A stretch of DNA of 64,000 bases from Pseudomonas sp. RIT-PI-q (GTDB lineage Bacteria > Pseudomonadota > Gammaproteobacteria > Pseudomonadales > Pseudomonadaceae). The notes under the pieces were generated by a model that worked only from the letters and a program-made list of their open reading frames with translations, made no database searches and was not told the DNA's origin. The position numbers and the translations under genes are program-made. The stretch is from positions 124,001 to 188,000 of the forward strand of contig NZ_LHPC01000056.1 of the NCBI RefSeq assembly GCF_001297125.1, read 5' to 3'. This document shows, piece by piece, positions 1-10,073 of the stretch (position 1 is its first letter; each line of letters opens with the position of its first letter).

Positions 1-1059
1 CATAATCGCCTGCATCAGTTGGCGGTTGTACTTCATCACTGGCGTCTGCCCCGTGTGGAAGCTGTGGGATTTAGCCCAGCCCAGACCGAAGCGGATGCTC
101 AGGCTGCCCATTTTCGCGGCGGCATCCACAGCACCTGGATCTTCTGTCACGTAGAGGCCCGGAATACCGATTTTGCCGGCAACGCGTACCACGCCCATCA
201 GCGAGTTGAGCACGGTGGCCGGGGCTTCGTGTTTCACGCCGTCATGGCCGTGACCGCGTGCTTCGAAGCCTACGGCGTCGACGGCGCAATCCACTTCCGG
301 TTCTCCCAGCAGTGCAGCGATTTGTTCGTGCAACGGAGTGTCCAGCGACAGGTCGGCGATTTCGAAACCCTGGGCCTTGGCGTGTGCCAGGCGGACGGTG
401 TTGACGTCGCCGATGATGACCACTGCCGCGCCCAGCAAGCGAGCGGAAGCGGCGGCGGCGAGGCCGACCGGGCCGGCGCCTGCGATGTACACGGTGCTGC
501 CCGGGCCTACGCCGGCGGTCACTGCGCCGTGATAACCGGTGGGCAGGATGTCGGAGAGGCAGGTCAGGTCACGGATTTTCTCCATGGCGCGATCGCGATC
601 CGGCAGCTTCAACAGGTTGAAGTCGGCATACGGCACCATCGCGTATTCAGCCTGACCGCCGGTCCAGTCGCCCATGTCGACGTAACCGTAGGCACCGCCC
701 GGACGCGCCGGGTTAACGCTGAGGCAGACACCGGTATGCATTTCCTTGCAGGAACGGCAGCGCCCGCACGCCACGTTGAACGGTACGGACACCAGATCGC
801 CGATCTGCAGGTTCTCGACGTCGCTGCCCTTTTCGATCACTTCACCGGTGATTTCGTGGCCCAGCACCAGACCGGTTTGAGCGGTGGTACGACCGCGCAC
901 CATGTGCTGATCGGAACCACAGATGTTGGTGGAAACTACGCGCAGGATGACAGCGTGATTAATCTTCCTGCCACGCGGGTCCTGCATTTTCGGATACTCG
1001 ATATTTTGTACTTCGACCTTGCCAGCGCCGAGATACACCACACCACGATTGCCAGACAT
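1..1059 (-). CDS. fdhA: Glutathione-independent formaldehyde dehydrogenase, 3' end cut by window edge
   Basis: Zinc-dependent medium-chain dehydrogenase that oxidises formaldehyde to formate with NAD and without glutathione. 353 residues are present out of about 399 in the family, so the C-terminus lies outside the window. Visible motifs are the catalytic zinc region NICGSDQHMVRG, the GHEITGEV segment, a structural-zinc cluster of cysteines (CGRCRSCKEMHTGVC) and the nucleotide-binding GAGPVGL. The ATG is preceded by GCGAGGTGAAAGC, a good ribosome site. It is the last gene of the glyA-sox-purU operon, where it would remove formaldehyde released by demethylation. A REPIN sits in the 205 bp between it and purU. 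Assignment is firm. Confidence 0.95.
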   Translation of the reverse strand, partial: MSGNRGVVYLGAGKVEVQNIEYPKMQDPRGRKINHAVILRVVSTNICGSDQHMVRGRTTAQTGLVLGHEITGEVIEKGSDVENLQIGDLVSVPFNVACGRCRSCKEMHTGVCLSVNPARPGGAYGYVDMGDWTGGQAEYAMVPYADFNLLKLPDRDRAMEKIRDLTCLSDILPTGYHGAVTAGVGPGSTVYIAGAGPVGLAAAASARLLGAAVVIIGDVNTVRLAHAKAQGFEIADLSLDTPLHEQIAALLGEPEVDCAVDAVGFEARGHGHDGVKHEAPATVLNSLMGVVRVAGKIGIPGLYVTEDPGAVDAAAKMGSLSIRFGLGWAKSHSFHTGQTPVMKYNRQLMQAIM

Positions 1060-1170
1060 GCTTTCACCTCGCTGTTGTTTTTATGTAGCGGTCGCGTCGC
1101 CCAGGATCGGCGGCGCGTTGATTGCTCGGGTTATTGCCTGTGTCTTTTTGCGTTGTCTGTCAGGGCCTCT

Positions 1171-1258
1171 TCGCGGGCAAGCCTCGCTCCTACAGGATTG
1201 GGGCTGTCCCCGTTATCGCGTCCAACCCGCCCCTGTAGGAGCGAGGCTTGCCCGCGAA
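1171..1258. repeat. REPIN (inverted pair of REP sequences)
   Basis: Two copies of the GTAGGAGCGAGGCTTGCCCG element face each other around a 30-base loop. The pair lies between purU and fdhA, inside the operon. Confidence 0.9.
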
Positions 1259-1264
1259 GGCGAT

Positions 1265-2122
1265 CTACAGAACGACGGTGCGATTGGCGTTCAAAAACAC
1301 CCGTCGTTCGATGTGATATCCAACGGCGCGCGCCAACGTCAGCCCTTCGATATCCCGCCCCTTGGCGATCAAATCTTCCGGGTAATGACTGTGGTCCACG
1401 ACCTCTACGCCCTGGGCGATGATCGGGCCTTCGTCCAGGTCGTTGTTGATGTAGTGCGCCGTCGCGCCAACCAGTTTCACTCCCTTGTTGTACGCCTGGT
1501 GATAGGGCTTGGCGCCCTTGAAACCCGGCAGCAGGGAGTGGTGGATGTTGATCGCCTTGCCGTCGAGTTTGCGGCACAGCTCTGGCGACAGAACCTGCAT
1601 GTAGCGGGCGAGAATCACCAGTTCGGCGCCGGACTCTTCAATCACCTGCAAAACCTGACGCTCTTGCGACGGTTTGTCGTTCGGGTCCAGGGGAAAATGG
1701 TAGTACGGAATCTGGTGCCAGTCGGCCAGCGGTTTGAGGTCCGGGTGATTCGAGACCACGGCGGCCACGTCCATCGACAACTGGCCGATGCGCTGGCGGT
1801 AGAGCAAATCGTTGAGGCAGTGATCGGCCTTGGAGACCATGATCACCACTTTCGGCCGGTAATTCGGCGCGGTCAGTTCGAAGATCATGCCGAAATGGGC
1901 ACCGCGCTCTTCAAGCCCTGCGCGGAAGGCTTGTTCGTTGAAACCGTCAGGTTGGCGGAATTCCACGCGAATGAAGAAACGGCCCGAGAGTCGGTCATCG
2001 AAGGAGTGGTGCTCGGTGACGTAGCAGCCCTGCTCGAACAGAAAGCGGGTCACCGCGTCCACGGTGCCGAGGACGCTTGGGCAGTCGGCGGTCAGAATCC
2101 ATGTGTCTGGGGCGCGGCTCAT
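1265..2122 (-). CDS. purU: Formyltetrahydrofolate deformylase
   Basis: Hydrolyses 10-formyl-THF to formate and THF in the cytoplasm. 285 residues, the normal length. An N-terminal ACT domain (about 1-85, starting MSRAPDTWILTADCP) is followed by a formyltransferase fold. The catalytic stretch INIHHSLLPGFKGAKPYHQA and the later DLDEGPII carry the conserved Asn, His and Asp. It lies between soxG and fdhA. In this context it probably recycles THF loaded with one-carbon units by sarcosine oxidase, as proposed for PA5420 (purU2). The assignment to purU is firm; specialisation for betaine catabolism is inferred from context. Confidence 0.95.
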   Translation of the reverse strand: MSRAPDTWILTADCPSVLGTVDAVTRFLFEQGCYVTEHHSFDDRLSGRFFIRVEFRQPDGFNEQAFRAGLEERGAHFGMIFELTAPNYRPKVVIMVSKADHCLNDLLYRQRIGQLSMDVAAVVSNHPDLKPLADWHQIPYYHFPLDPNDKPSQERQVLQVIEESGAELVILARYMQVLSPELCRKLDGKAINIHHSLLPGFKGAKPYHQAYNKGVKLVGATAHYINNDLDEGPIIAQGVEVVDHSHYPEDLIAKGRDIEGLTLARAVGYHIERRVFLNANRTVVL

Positions 2123-2162
2123 AGTGCGGTGACTCCTGAGAGATCGGTAAACGACGCTACCT

Positions 2163-2264
2163 CTGTAGGAGCGAGCTTGCTCGCGATGGACGTCAACGAA
2201 AACGCGTGATGCCTGGGTTAACGCGTCGTCCTCGAGTCCATCGCGAGCAAGCTCGCTCCTACAG
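2163..2264. repeat. REPIN
   Basis: Inverted pair with the GTAGGAGCGAGCTTGCTCGCG core, between soxG and purU. The first copy is 40 bases upstream of the purU start. Confidence 0.9.
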
Positions 2265-2278
2265 GTGAGCGGTTGTGA

Positions 2279-2911
2279 TCAAGCCTGAACGCTCAGGCCG
2301 TATTCAGCGGCTGCATCCTGCAACCACAACCACCAGTAATCCGAGAAGCTGCGACGAATCAGCAGTTCCCAGGTGTCTTCAGCGGTATGACGAATCACCA
2401 GTTGCGACTTGGCGAACACCGTGCCGACCGCCTTGCCCACCGGGAAGCTGTTCGGATGGACGTCGTAGCTGGTGGATTTCATCAGCACCTGGCGCACGTT
2501 CGGGCCGCTCAGTTCGAGGATCTGTTGGCCGCCGCTGACGTTGGTGATCGCGATGTGCAGGTCGCCCAGCGCTTCACGGAGTTTTTGCTCGGCGGCGAAT
2601 TCTTCACCGGTCGGCACGATCAGCAACCATTCATCCGGCCCCATCCATTGCAGGCTGGTTTCACCTTTGATGACGACCGTCAGCGCTGCCGGCAATTCGA
2701 TGCCGAGAGCCTTGTGCACGCCAGCGGCGAAGGCGGCATCGTGGCCATCACCACGGATGGTCAGGTGGCCGAGAAGTTTTTTCTCGCGCACGGTCACGCC
2801 GGCGCTTTTGCGACCCTTGCCCACTAGGCTGGCGAGGTCGGCGTGATGCAGCGACGACTCGGCCTTGGCCCCGGTGGTTGGGCGTTGTTGGTAAACATTG
2901 GCTGCGGTCAT
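2279..2911 (-). CDS. soxG: Sarcosine oxidase gamma subunit
   Basis: Smallest catalytic-core subunit of heterotetrameric sarcosine oxidase (with SoxB, SoxD, SoxA), which turns sarcosine into glycine, H2O2 and methylene-THF. 210 residues. The ATG at 2911 (MTAANVYQQRP) is chosen because AGGAAAGG lies just upstream; a longer reading to 2977 would translate REP sequence. The SGGQQILELSGPNVRQVLMKSTSYDVHP segment and the C-terminal RRSFSDYWWLWLQDAAAEYG match the SoxG/GcvT-related fold. It follows soxA after 145 bp that hold a REPIN, but is probably still in the operon. Confidence 0.93.
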   Translation of the reverse strand: MTAANVYQQRPTTGAKAESSLHHADLASLVGKGRKSAGVTVREKKLLGHLTIRGDGHDAAFAAGVHKALGIELPAALTVVIKGETSLQWMGPDEWLLIVPTGEEFAAEQKLREALGDLHIAITNVSGGQQILELSGPNVRQVLMKSTSYDVHPNSFPVGKAVGTVFAKSQLVIRHTAEDTWELLIRRSFSDYWWLWLQDAAAEYGLSVQA

Positions 2912-2943
2912 AAAGCACCTTTCCTGAAATTCTTGCATCTCAC

Positions 2944-3045
2944 CTGTAGGAGCGAGCCTGCTCGCGATGAAGGCCAACGATAACGCGTGCTTTCTGGTTT
3001 AACGCGTTGCTCTCTAGTCCTTCGCGAGCAAGCTCGCTCCTACAG
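2944..3045. repeat. REPIN
   Basis: Inverted REP pair between soxA and soxG, with AGCGAGCCTGCTCGCGA on one arm and TCGCGAGCAAGCTCGCT on the other. Confidence 0.9.
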
Positions 3046-3056
3046 GGGTTGTGGTG

Positions 3057-6000
3057 TCAGATGTTCTGGCGATCGCCTTTCGGATCGAAGAACACCGAAG
3101 AAACGATTTCCGCTTCGATCACGCTACCGTCCGCCAGTGGCGCAAACACGCGCTCGCCGATGCGCTTCAAGCCGCCCTTGACCACACCCATGGCAAACGA
3201 ATAACCGAGGGAGTTGTGCAAGTAGCTGGAGGTGACGTGACCGACCATGGTCATCGGGATCGCCTGCTTGGTGTTGAACACCAGTTGCGCACCTTCCGGC
3301 AGCCATTTAGTCGGATCGATCGGCTTCAGGCCCACCAACTGTTTACGTTGATCACGCACGCAGTCTTCGCGGTTCATGCCACGCTGGCCGATCCACGAGA
3401 ACGGTTTGGTGCGACCGACACACCAGCCCATGTTCAAGTCGTCCGGGGTCATCGAGCCGTCAGTGTCCTGACCAACGATGATGAAACCCTTCTCGGCCCG
3501 CAGGACGTGCATGGTTTCAGTGCCGTACGGCGTCAGGTTGTATTGCTTGCCGGCCTCGACGATTTTCTCGAGCACGCCCATCGCATAGTCGGCCTGCACG
3601 TTGACTTCGTACGACAGTTCACCGGTAAACGAAATCCGGAACACCCGCGCCGGCACACCGCCGACCAGACCTTCTTTCCAGGTCATGAACGGGAACGCTT
3701 CGTTGCTCAGATCAATGTCGGTGACCTGGCTGAGCAGCTTGCGGCTGTTCGGTCCGGACAGGGTCATGGTTGCCCAGTGGTCAGTCACGGAGGTGAAGTA
3801 CACCTTCAGGTCTGGCCATTCGGTCTGGTGGTAGATTTCCAGCCATTGCAGTACGCGTGCTGCGCCGCCCGTGGTGGTGGTCATCACGAAATGGTTGTCG
3901 GCCAGACAGGCTGTTACGCCGTCGTCGAAGACCATGCCGTCTTCTTTGCACATCAGGCCGTAACGCGCCTTGCCCACATCGAGCTTGGTCCAGGCGTTGG
4001 TGTAGATGCGGTTGAGGAACTCGCGCGAGTCCGGGCCCTGGATGTCGATCTTGCCCAGGGTCGACGCGTCCAGCAGGCCGACGCTGTCGCGCACGGCTTT
4101 GCATTCGCGCTTCACGGCGGCGTGCAGGTCTTCACCGTTTTTCGGGAAGTACCAAGGACGCTTCCACTGACCGACGTCTTCAAACTCGGCACCGTTCTTC
4201 ACGTGCCAGTGATGCAGCGCGGTGTGACGGACCGGCTCGAAGATGTGCCCACAGTGACGGCCGGCCACGGCGCCGAAAGTCACCGGCGTGTAGTTCGGGC
4301 GGAACATGGTGGTGCCCATCTGCGGGATGGTCACGTTCAGCGAACGGGCGGCGATGGCCAGGCCGTTGACGTTGCCGAGTTTGCCCTGGTCCGTACCGAA
4401 GCCCAGTGCGGTGTAGCGTTTGACGTGCTCGACCGACTCGAAGCCTTCGCGGGTCGCCAGTTCGATGGCGGCCGCGGTGACGTCGTTTTGCAGGTCGACG
4501 AATTGCTTTGGCGCACGTGCGGTGTTCTTTTCGTGCGGCACCTGGAACAGCGCCAGGGTCGGCTCTTCGAGACGGCTCAGGGCTTTCGGCAAGGTGCCTT
4601 CGACCACGCTGAAACCGGCTTCGCTGGCTGCGCGAGCGCCGCCTTCAAAACCATCGGCCAGGGAATCGCCAAGACCATAGACGCCGTTGATGCCCCCGAC
4701 GCACACGCGTTTCTGCGGTGCTTCGCCCGGTACGAAACCGAGGAGGTCTTCACGCCGGATCGGCTTGCCGCCCGGGTGGGACGCCAGGGGAACCACCGGG
4801 CTGTAACCGCCGGAACTGGCCACCAGGTCGCATTCGAGCCATTCGCCAGGACTGGTCACGGCGTGCGCTTTGACATCGATCGCGGCAACGCGGGCGGCGG
4901 TCCCGGGCTTGCTGCCCCCGGCCGCGCTCCCCGCGCCGCCGGGGAGGATGCGGCTGCCTTTGGCGCGCGCCTCCTCCACCCAAGCACCGCGCGGATTGCT
5001 GCGGGCGGCGGCGATGGCCCCGACTTGCAGGCTGGCATCGAGCCAATCCAGGGCAACGCGGTAGGCGTGGTCGTTGTTGGTCGACAGCACCAGTTTTTTG
5101 CCCGGTGCCACGCCGTAACGACGAACGTAAGTCGAGACAGCGCCGGCGAGCATGTTGCCCGGCACGTCGTTGTTGCCGTAAACCAGTGGACGCTCGTGCG
5201 TGCCGGTCGCCAGCACTACGCGCTTGGCGCGAACCCGGTGGATGCGTTGACGCACCTGGCCAATCGGGGCGCGGTCGCCGAGGTGATCGGTCAGGCGCTC
5301 GTGAATGGTCAGGAAGTTATGGTCGTGGTAACCGTTGACCGTGGCGCGCGGCAACAGCAGCACGTCAGGGGTGTCTTTGAGTTCAGCGATCACGCTGGCG
5401 ACCCACTCGGCCGCAGGCTTGCCGTCGAGGCTTTCGCGGGAGTCGAGCAGGCTGCCGCCGAACTCTTCCTGCTCATCAGCGAGAATCACGCGTGCACCGC
5501 TGCGCGCGGCCGCCAATGCAGCGGCCAGGCCAGCAGGGCCGCCGCCGACGATCAGCACGTCGCAGTGCTGGTTCATGTAATCGTAAGTGTCCGGATCGTT
5601 CTCGGTCGGCGAGCGGCCAAGGCCGGCAGCCTTACGGATGTACTTCTCGTAGGTCATCCAGAACGATTGCGGGTACATGAAGGTTTTGTAGTAGAAGCCC
5701 GGCGGCATCAGCTTGCCGCCGACCTTGCCGAGAATCCCCATCATGTCGTTGTTCACGCTCGGCCAGCCGTTGGTGCTGGTGGCGACGAGGCCTTGGTACA
5801 ACGCTTGTTGCGTAGCGCGTACGTTGGGGATTTGCGTGGCTTCGGTCGCGCCGATTTGCAGCACGGCATTCGGCTCTTCGGCACCGGCGGCGAAGATGCC
5901 GCGCGGACGGGAATATTTGAAGCTGCGACCGATGATGTCGACGCCGTTGGCCAGCAGGGCTGCGGCCAGGGAGTCGCCTTCAAAGCCTTTGTAGACCTGG

Positions 6001-6074
6001 CCGTTGAAGGTGAAGCTCAGCACTTTGTTGCGGTCGATCCGTCCGCCGTTGGACAGGCGATTGATCTGGCTCAT
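3057..6074 (-). CDS. soxA: Sarcosine oxidase alpha subunit
   Basis: Large subunit of the heterotetrameric oxidase, 1005 residues, the usual length. Residues 1-100 form a 2Fe-2S-ferredoxin-like fold. The dinucleotide motif VLIVGGGPAGLAAA is at about 173-186. The C-terminal 400 residues are a GcvT-like THF-binding domain (ILNRIYTNAWTKLDVGKARYG region), which receives the methylene group as 5,10-methylene-THF. The start at 6074 (MSQINRLSNGG) overlaps the soxD stop by 4 bases (ATGA), showing translational coupling; the in-frame upstream extension has no support. A glycine/alanine-rich stretch (ILPGGAGSAAGGSKPG) lies in the middle domain. Confidence 0.97.
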   Translation of the reverse strand: MSQINRLSNGGRIDRNKVLSFTFNGQVYKGFEGDSLAAALLANGVDIIGRSFKYSRPRGIFAAGAEEPNAVLQIGATEATQIPNVRATQQALYQGLVATSTNGWPSVNNDMMGILGKVGGKLMPPGFYYKTFMYPQSFWMTYEKYIRKAAGLGRSPTENDPDTYDYMNQHCDVLIVGGGPAGLAAALAAARSGARVILADEQEEFGGSLLDSRESLDGKPAAEWVASVIAELKDTPDVLLLPRATVNGYHDHNFLTIHERLTDHLGDRAPIGQVRQRIHRVRAKRVVLATGTHERPLVYGNNDVPGNMLAGAVSTYVRRYGVAPGKKLVLSTNNDHAYRVALDWLDASLQVGAIAAARSNPRGAWVEEARAKGSRILPGGAGSAAGGSKPGTAARVAAIDVKAHAVTSPGEWLECDLVASSGGYSPVVPLASHPGGKPIRREDLLGFVPGEAPQKRVCVGGINGVYGLGDSLADGFEGGARAASEAGFSVVEGTLPKALSRLEEPTLALFQVPHEKNTARAPKQFVDLQNDVTAAAIELATREGFESVEHVKRYTALGFGTDQGKLGNVNGLAIAARSLNVTIPQMGTTMFRPNYTPVTFGAVAGRHCGHIFEPVRHTALHHWHVKNGAEFEDVGQWKRPWYFPKNGEDLHAAVKRECKAVRDSVGLLDASTLGKIDIQGPDSREFLNRIYTNAWTKLDVGKARYGLMCKEDGMVFDDGVTACLADNHFVMTTTTGGAARVLQWLEIYHQTEWPDLKVYFTSVTDHWATMTLSGPNSRKLLSQVTDIDLSNEAFPFMTWKEGLVGGVPARVFRISFTGELSYEVNVQADYAMGVLEKIVEAGKQYNLTPYGTETMHVLRAEKGFIIVGQDTDGSMTPDDLNMGWCVGRTKPFSWIGQRGMNREDCVRDQRKQLVGLKPIDPTKWLPEGAQLVFNTKQAIPMTMVGHVTSSYLHNSLGYSFAMGVVKGGLKRIGERVFAPLADGSVIEAEIVSSVFFDPKGDRQNI

Positions 6075-6400
6075 ACCTTCTCTCCCAGAGCCGTGGCGGC
6101 CGCTTTCGGGCTGTCGGTCTTGTCGGTGAATTGTGGCTTGGTGCCGATCTTGTAGGTCTCGAGAATCTCGTAGGTCACGGTGTCGCGGGTGGCGTTGAAA
6201 TACTGGCGGCAACCGGCGACGTGATCCCACAGTTCGTGGTGCAGACCGCGAGGGTTATCGCGGAAGAACATGTAGTCGCCCCACTCCTCGTCGGTGCAGG
6301 TGGTCGGATCCAGTGGACGCGGGATGTGCGCCTGGCCGGATGCGTGGAATTCCTCTTCGGAGCGCAGTTCGCCGCAGTGAGGACAGAAGATATGCAACAT
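6071..6400 (-). CDS. soxD: Sarcosine oxidase delta subunit
   Basis: Small zinc-binding subunit of sarcosine oxidase, 109 residues. The zinc ligands known for this family are visible: Cys6 and Cys9 (FCPHCGE), His60 and Cys64 (WDHVAGC). It lies 14 bp downstream of soxB and overlaps soxA by 4 bases. The order soxB-soxD-soxA-soxG is canonical. Confidence 0.96.
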   Translation of the reverse strand: MLHIFCPHCGELRSEEEFHASGQAHIPRPLDPTTCTDEEWGDYMFFRDNPRGLHHELWDHVAGCRQYFNATRDTVTYEILETYKIGTKPQFTDKTDSPKAAATALGEKV

Positions 6401-6414
6401 GGGGATTTCTCCTG

Positions 6415-7665
6415 TTAGTGGGCAACCGCAGCAGCGCCGTGTTCATCGATCAACGCACCGTTGTGGAAACGGTCGATGGAGAAAGGTGCGGCCAATGGGT
6501 GCATTTCACCCTTGGCCAGGCTCGCGGCAAATACGTTGCCCGAGCCAGGTGTTGCCTTGAAGCCACCGGTGCCCCAACCGCAGTTGAAGAACATGTTCGG
6601 AACCGGGGTTTTCGAGATGATCGGGCACGCATCCGGCGTGGTGTCGACGATGCCGCCCCACTGCCGGTTCATGCGTACGCGGGACAACACCGGGAACATC
6701 TCGACGATGGCCTGGATGGTGTGTTCGATCACCGGGTACGAACCACGCTGGCCATAGCCGTTGTAGCCGTCGATACCGGCGCCGATCACCAGGTCGCCCT
6801 TGTCGGACTGGCTGATGTAACCGTGTACGGCGTTGGACATGATCACGCTGTCGATAATCGGCTTGATCGGCTCGGACACCAGCGCTTGCAGCGGGTGGGA
6901 TTCGATCGGCAGACGGAAACCGGCGAGCTTGGCCATGTGCCCGGAGTTACCCGCAGTGACCACACCGACGCGCTTGGCGCCGATGAAGCCCTTGTTGGTT
7001 TCAACGCCGATGCACACACCGTTTTCCTTGCGGAAACCGATCACTTCGGTCTGTTGGATCAGGTCCACGCCGAGTGCGTCAGCGGCACGGGCAAAGCCCC
7101 ACGCCACGGCATCGTGACGAGCGACGCCGCCGCGACGCTGGACGGTGGCGCCCATTACCGGGTAGCGCGTGTTCTTCGAGCAGTCGAGGTACGGAATCTC
7201 GTCGGCCACTTGTTTGGCATCGAGCAGTTCGCCGTCGACGCCGTTGAGGCGGTTGGCGCTGACCCGACGTTCGGAATCACGAATGTCCTGCAGGGTGTGG
7301 CACAGGTTGTAGACGCCGCGCTGGGAGAACATCACGTTGTAGTTCAGGTCCTGGGACAGGCCTTCCCACAATTTCATCGCGTGTTCGTACAGGTGCGCCG
7401 ACTCGTCCCACAGGTAGTTGGAGCGAACGATGGTGGTGTTGCGCGCGGTGTTACCGCCGCCCAGCCAGCCTTTCTCGACCACGGCCACGTTGGTGATGCC
7501 GTGCTCCTTGGCCAGGTAGTAGGCGGTCGCCAGACCATGCCCGCCACCGCCGACGATGACCACGTCGTAGACCTTTTTAGGGGTCGGCGTGCGCCACATT
7601 TTCTGCCAGTTTTCGTGATGGCTGAGGGAGTGTTTGAAGAGGCCGAAGCCCGAATAGCGTTGCAT
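6415..7665 (-). CDS. soxB: Sarcosine oxidase beta subunit
   Basis: Flavin-carrying catalytic subunit, a DAO-type FAD oxidoreductase. 416 residues from the ATG at 7665 (MQRYSGFGLFK); GGAG lies nine bases upstream. An ATG two codons earlier is possible but too close to that site. The FAD motif DVVIVGGGGHGLATAYYLA is near residue 33. The covalent FMN histidine of the family is expected in the FARAAD/VARHDAVAW region (GGVARHDA is present). It follows glyA after 23 bp, so methylene-THF and glycine producers and consumers are co-expressed. Confidence 0.96.
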   Translation of the reverse strand: MQRYSGFGLFKHSLSHHENWQKMWRTPTPKKVYDVVIVGGGGHGLATAYYLAKEHGITNVAVVEKGWLGGGNTARNTTIVRSNYLWDESAHLYEHAMKLWEGLSQDLNYNVMFSQRGVYNLCHTLQDIRDSERRVSANRLNGVDGELLDAKQVADEIPYLDCSKNTRYPVMGATVQRRGGVARHDAVAWGFARAADALGVDLIQQTEVIGFRKENGVCIGVETNKGFIGAKRVGVVTAGNSGHMAKLAGFRLPIESHPLQALVSEPIKPIIDSVIMSNAVHGYISQSDKGDLVIGAGIDGYNGYGQRGSYPVIEHTIQAIVEMFPVLSRVRMNRQWGGIVDTTPDACPIISKTPVPNMFFNCGWGTGGFKATPGSGNVFAASLAKGEMHPLAAPFSIDRFHNGALIDEHGAAAVAH

Positions 7666-7688
7666 AGTCATTTACTCCAAAACCGCGC

Positions 7689-8942
<1,254 letters not shown>

Positions 8943-8985
8943 CGCGTCTCTCCCAGCGGCATCTATGCGCCATTCGTCTCGGTAA

Positions 8986-9008
8986 GGCACTGGCGTTTCG
9001 GCAGTGCC
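8986..9008. promoter_or_regulatory. 7-bp inverted repeat upstream of glyA
   Basis: GGCACTG and CAGTGCC are perfect arms separated by 9 bases, 44-66 bases upstream of the glyA start in the probable promoter region of the glyA-sox operon. It could be an operator or a 5' leader hairpin. The identity of any binding protein is not visible. Confidence 0.4.
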
Positions 9009-9131
9009 CTTTGAATGCGATGGTATGACCGGCGCAGACAGGTCAAATGCCTACGGACGCCACGCAAAGGTGCGTTTACGACATGGGCTGAAATGGCTGA
9101 CCGGACACAATCCTCAAATCAATGAGAAACC

Positions 9132-9224
9132 CTGTGGGAGCGGGCTTGCCCGCGATACCGATGGGTCAGCCGCCATCAATGGTGGAAGTGACGCCGCCAT
9201 CGCGGGCAAGCCCGCTCCCACAGG
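9132..9224. repeat. REPIN
   Basis: Inverted pair of the CTGTGGGAGCGGGCTTGCCC type, just beyond the 3' end of the TraX-like gene and in the distal upstream region of glyA. Confidence 0.9.
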
Positions 9225-9225
9225 G

Positions 9226-9942
9226 TTATGCGACGATCTGGCGGACAAGTAACAGCAGCAGGAAATGCAGCGGGTACAACGCATACAACCAGCGCCGCAT
9301 TGGCGGTGGTTTGAGATGCCTGGCGTGTCGCAACAAGAGCAGCCCCAGCAATGGCGCGATCAGACAAGCGGCAATGCCGAGGATGGCCTCACTGCTGTAA
9401 AACCGCGCGGCGGCATACAGCACTTGCCATTGATTCGCCGCCAGGCAGACCAGCCCCGGCAACAGGCTGAAATACCAGGGCCGACGGATCACCAGCAACA
9501 TCACCAACGGCAACAGCACACCGAAGAAACCGAACATCAGCCGCTCCGAGAACACTGCCGCCAGGGTTAGAGCGCCGACCGCCAGCAGTCGCGATTGCAG
9601 GTTTTTGTGCTGCCAGCCGCGCGCCACCAACAAGCCAAGCGCCAACGTAGGCAATACGTTCAAGGTGTCGGGATCAGGAATGTAGATCCGATAGGGGATT
9701 TCGCTGATGGCGCTAAACAGCACCAGCCAACCGAGATAACGCCACTGACTGTCGGTCGTCACCGCACGCGCCCGAGCCAGATTGGCGGCCATTGCCAAGC
9801 AGAACCACGGAAACGCCAATCGTCCCGGCACATACAGCAGATCGACGGAATAACCGACATATCGCAGGTGATCGAGCACCATGCTCAATAGCGCCAGCCA
9901 CTTGAGCAGATCGAGTGCCCCATCCCTTGGCGTCATGTGCAT
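9226..9942 (-). CDS. TraX family membrane protein
   Basis: 238 residues, almost entirely hydrophobic, with about eight predicted membrane segments. It starts MTPRDGALDLLKWLALLSMVLDH and has the conserved DLLKWLALxSMVLDHL pattern of the TraX/acyltransferase-3-like family. TraX acetylates F-pilin N-termini, but chromosomal homologues such as this have no known substrate. There are no conjugation genes nearby. The ATG at 9942 and one two codons later are both possible and the ribosome site is weak. It runs divergently from ltaE and ends next to a REPIN. Function unknown. Confidence 0.75.
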   Translation of the reverse strand: MHMTPRDGALDLLKWLALLSMVLDHLRYVGYSVDLLYVPGRLAFPWFCLAMAANLARARAVTTDSQWRYLGWLVLFSAISEIPYRIYIPDPDTLNVLPTLALGLLVARGWQHKNLQSRLLAVGALTLAAVFSERLMFGFFGVLLPLVMLLVIRRPWYFSLLPGLVCLAANQWQVLYAAARFYSSEAILGIAACLIAPLLGLLLLRHARHLKPPPMRRWLYALYPLHFLLLLLVRQIVA

Positions 9943-10073
9943 AATTGCCCGTCATCTTTGTATTTTTCTGACAGCATCATCCCGTGTGCTCTCCTGACGA
10001 TCTTGGGTAAAGTGCGCACCATCATTGACCACGAAGCTCTTCACCATAAGAGCCTCGACCACGGAAGCCGGCC

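Noticed and set aside
2912..2977. N-terminal extension of soxG
   Set aside because: The extra codons translate a REP element; the ATG at 2911 has a good ribosome site.
4890..4960. Glycine/alanine-rich insertion in SoxA
   Set aside because: Total SoxA length is the normal 1005 residues, so it is more likely sequence drift in a loop than an inserted segment.
3051..6155. A 1034-codon plus-strand open frame opposite soxA, and similar long frames opposite glyA, dgcA, betA and others
   Set aside because: High-GC antisense shadows. The protein sequences have no family features, and the minus-strand genes match well-known families along their full length.
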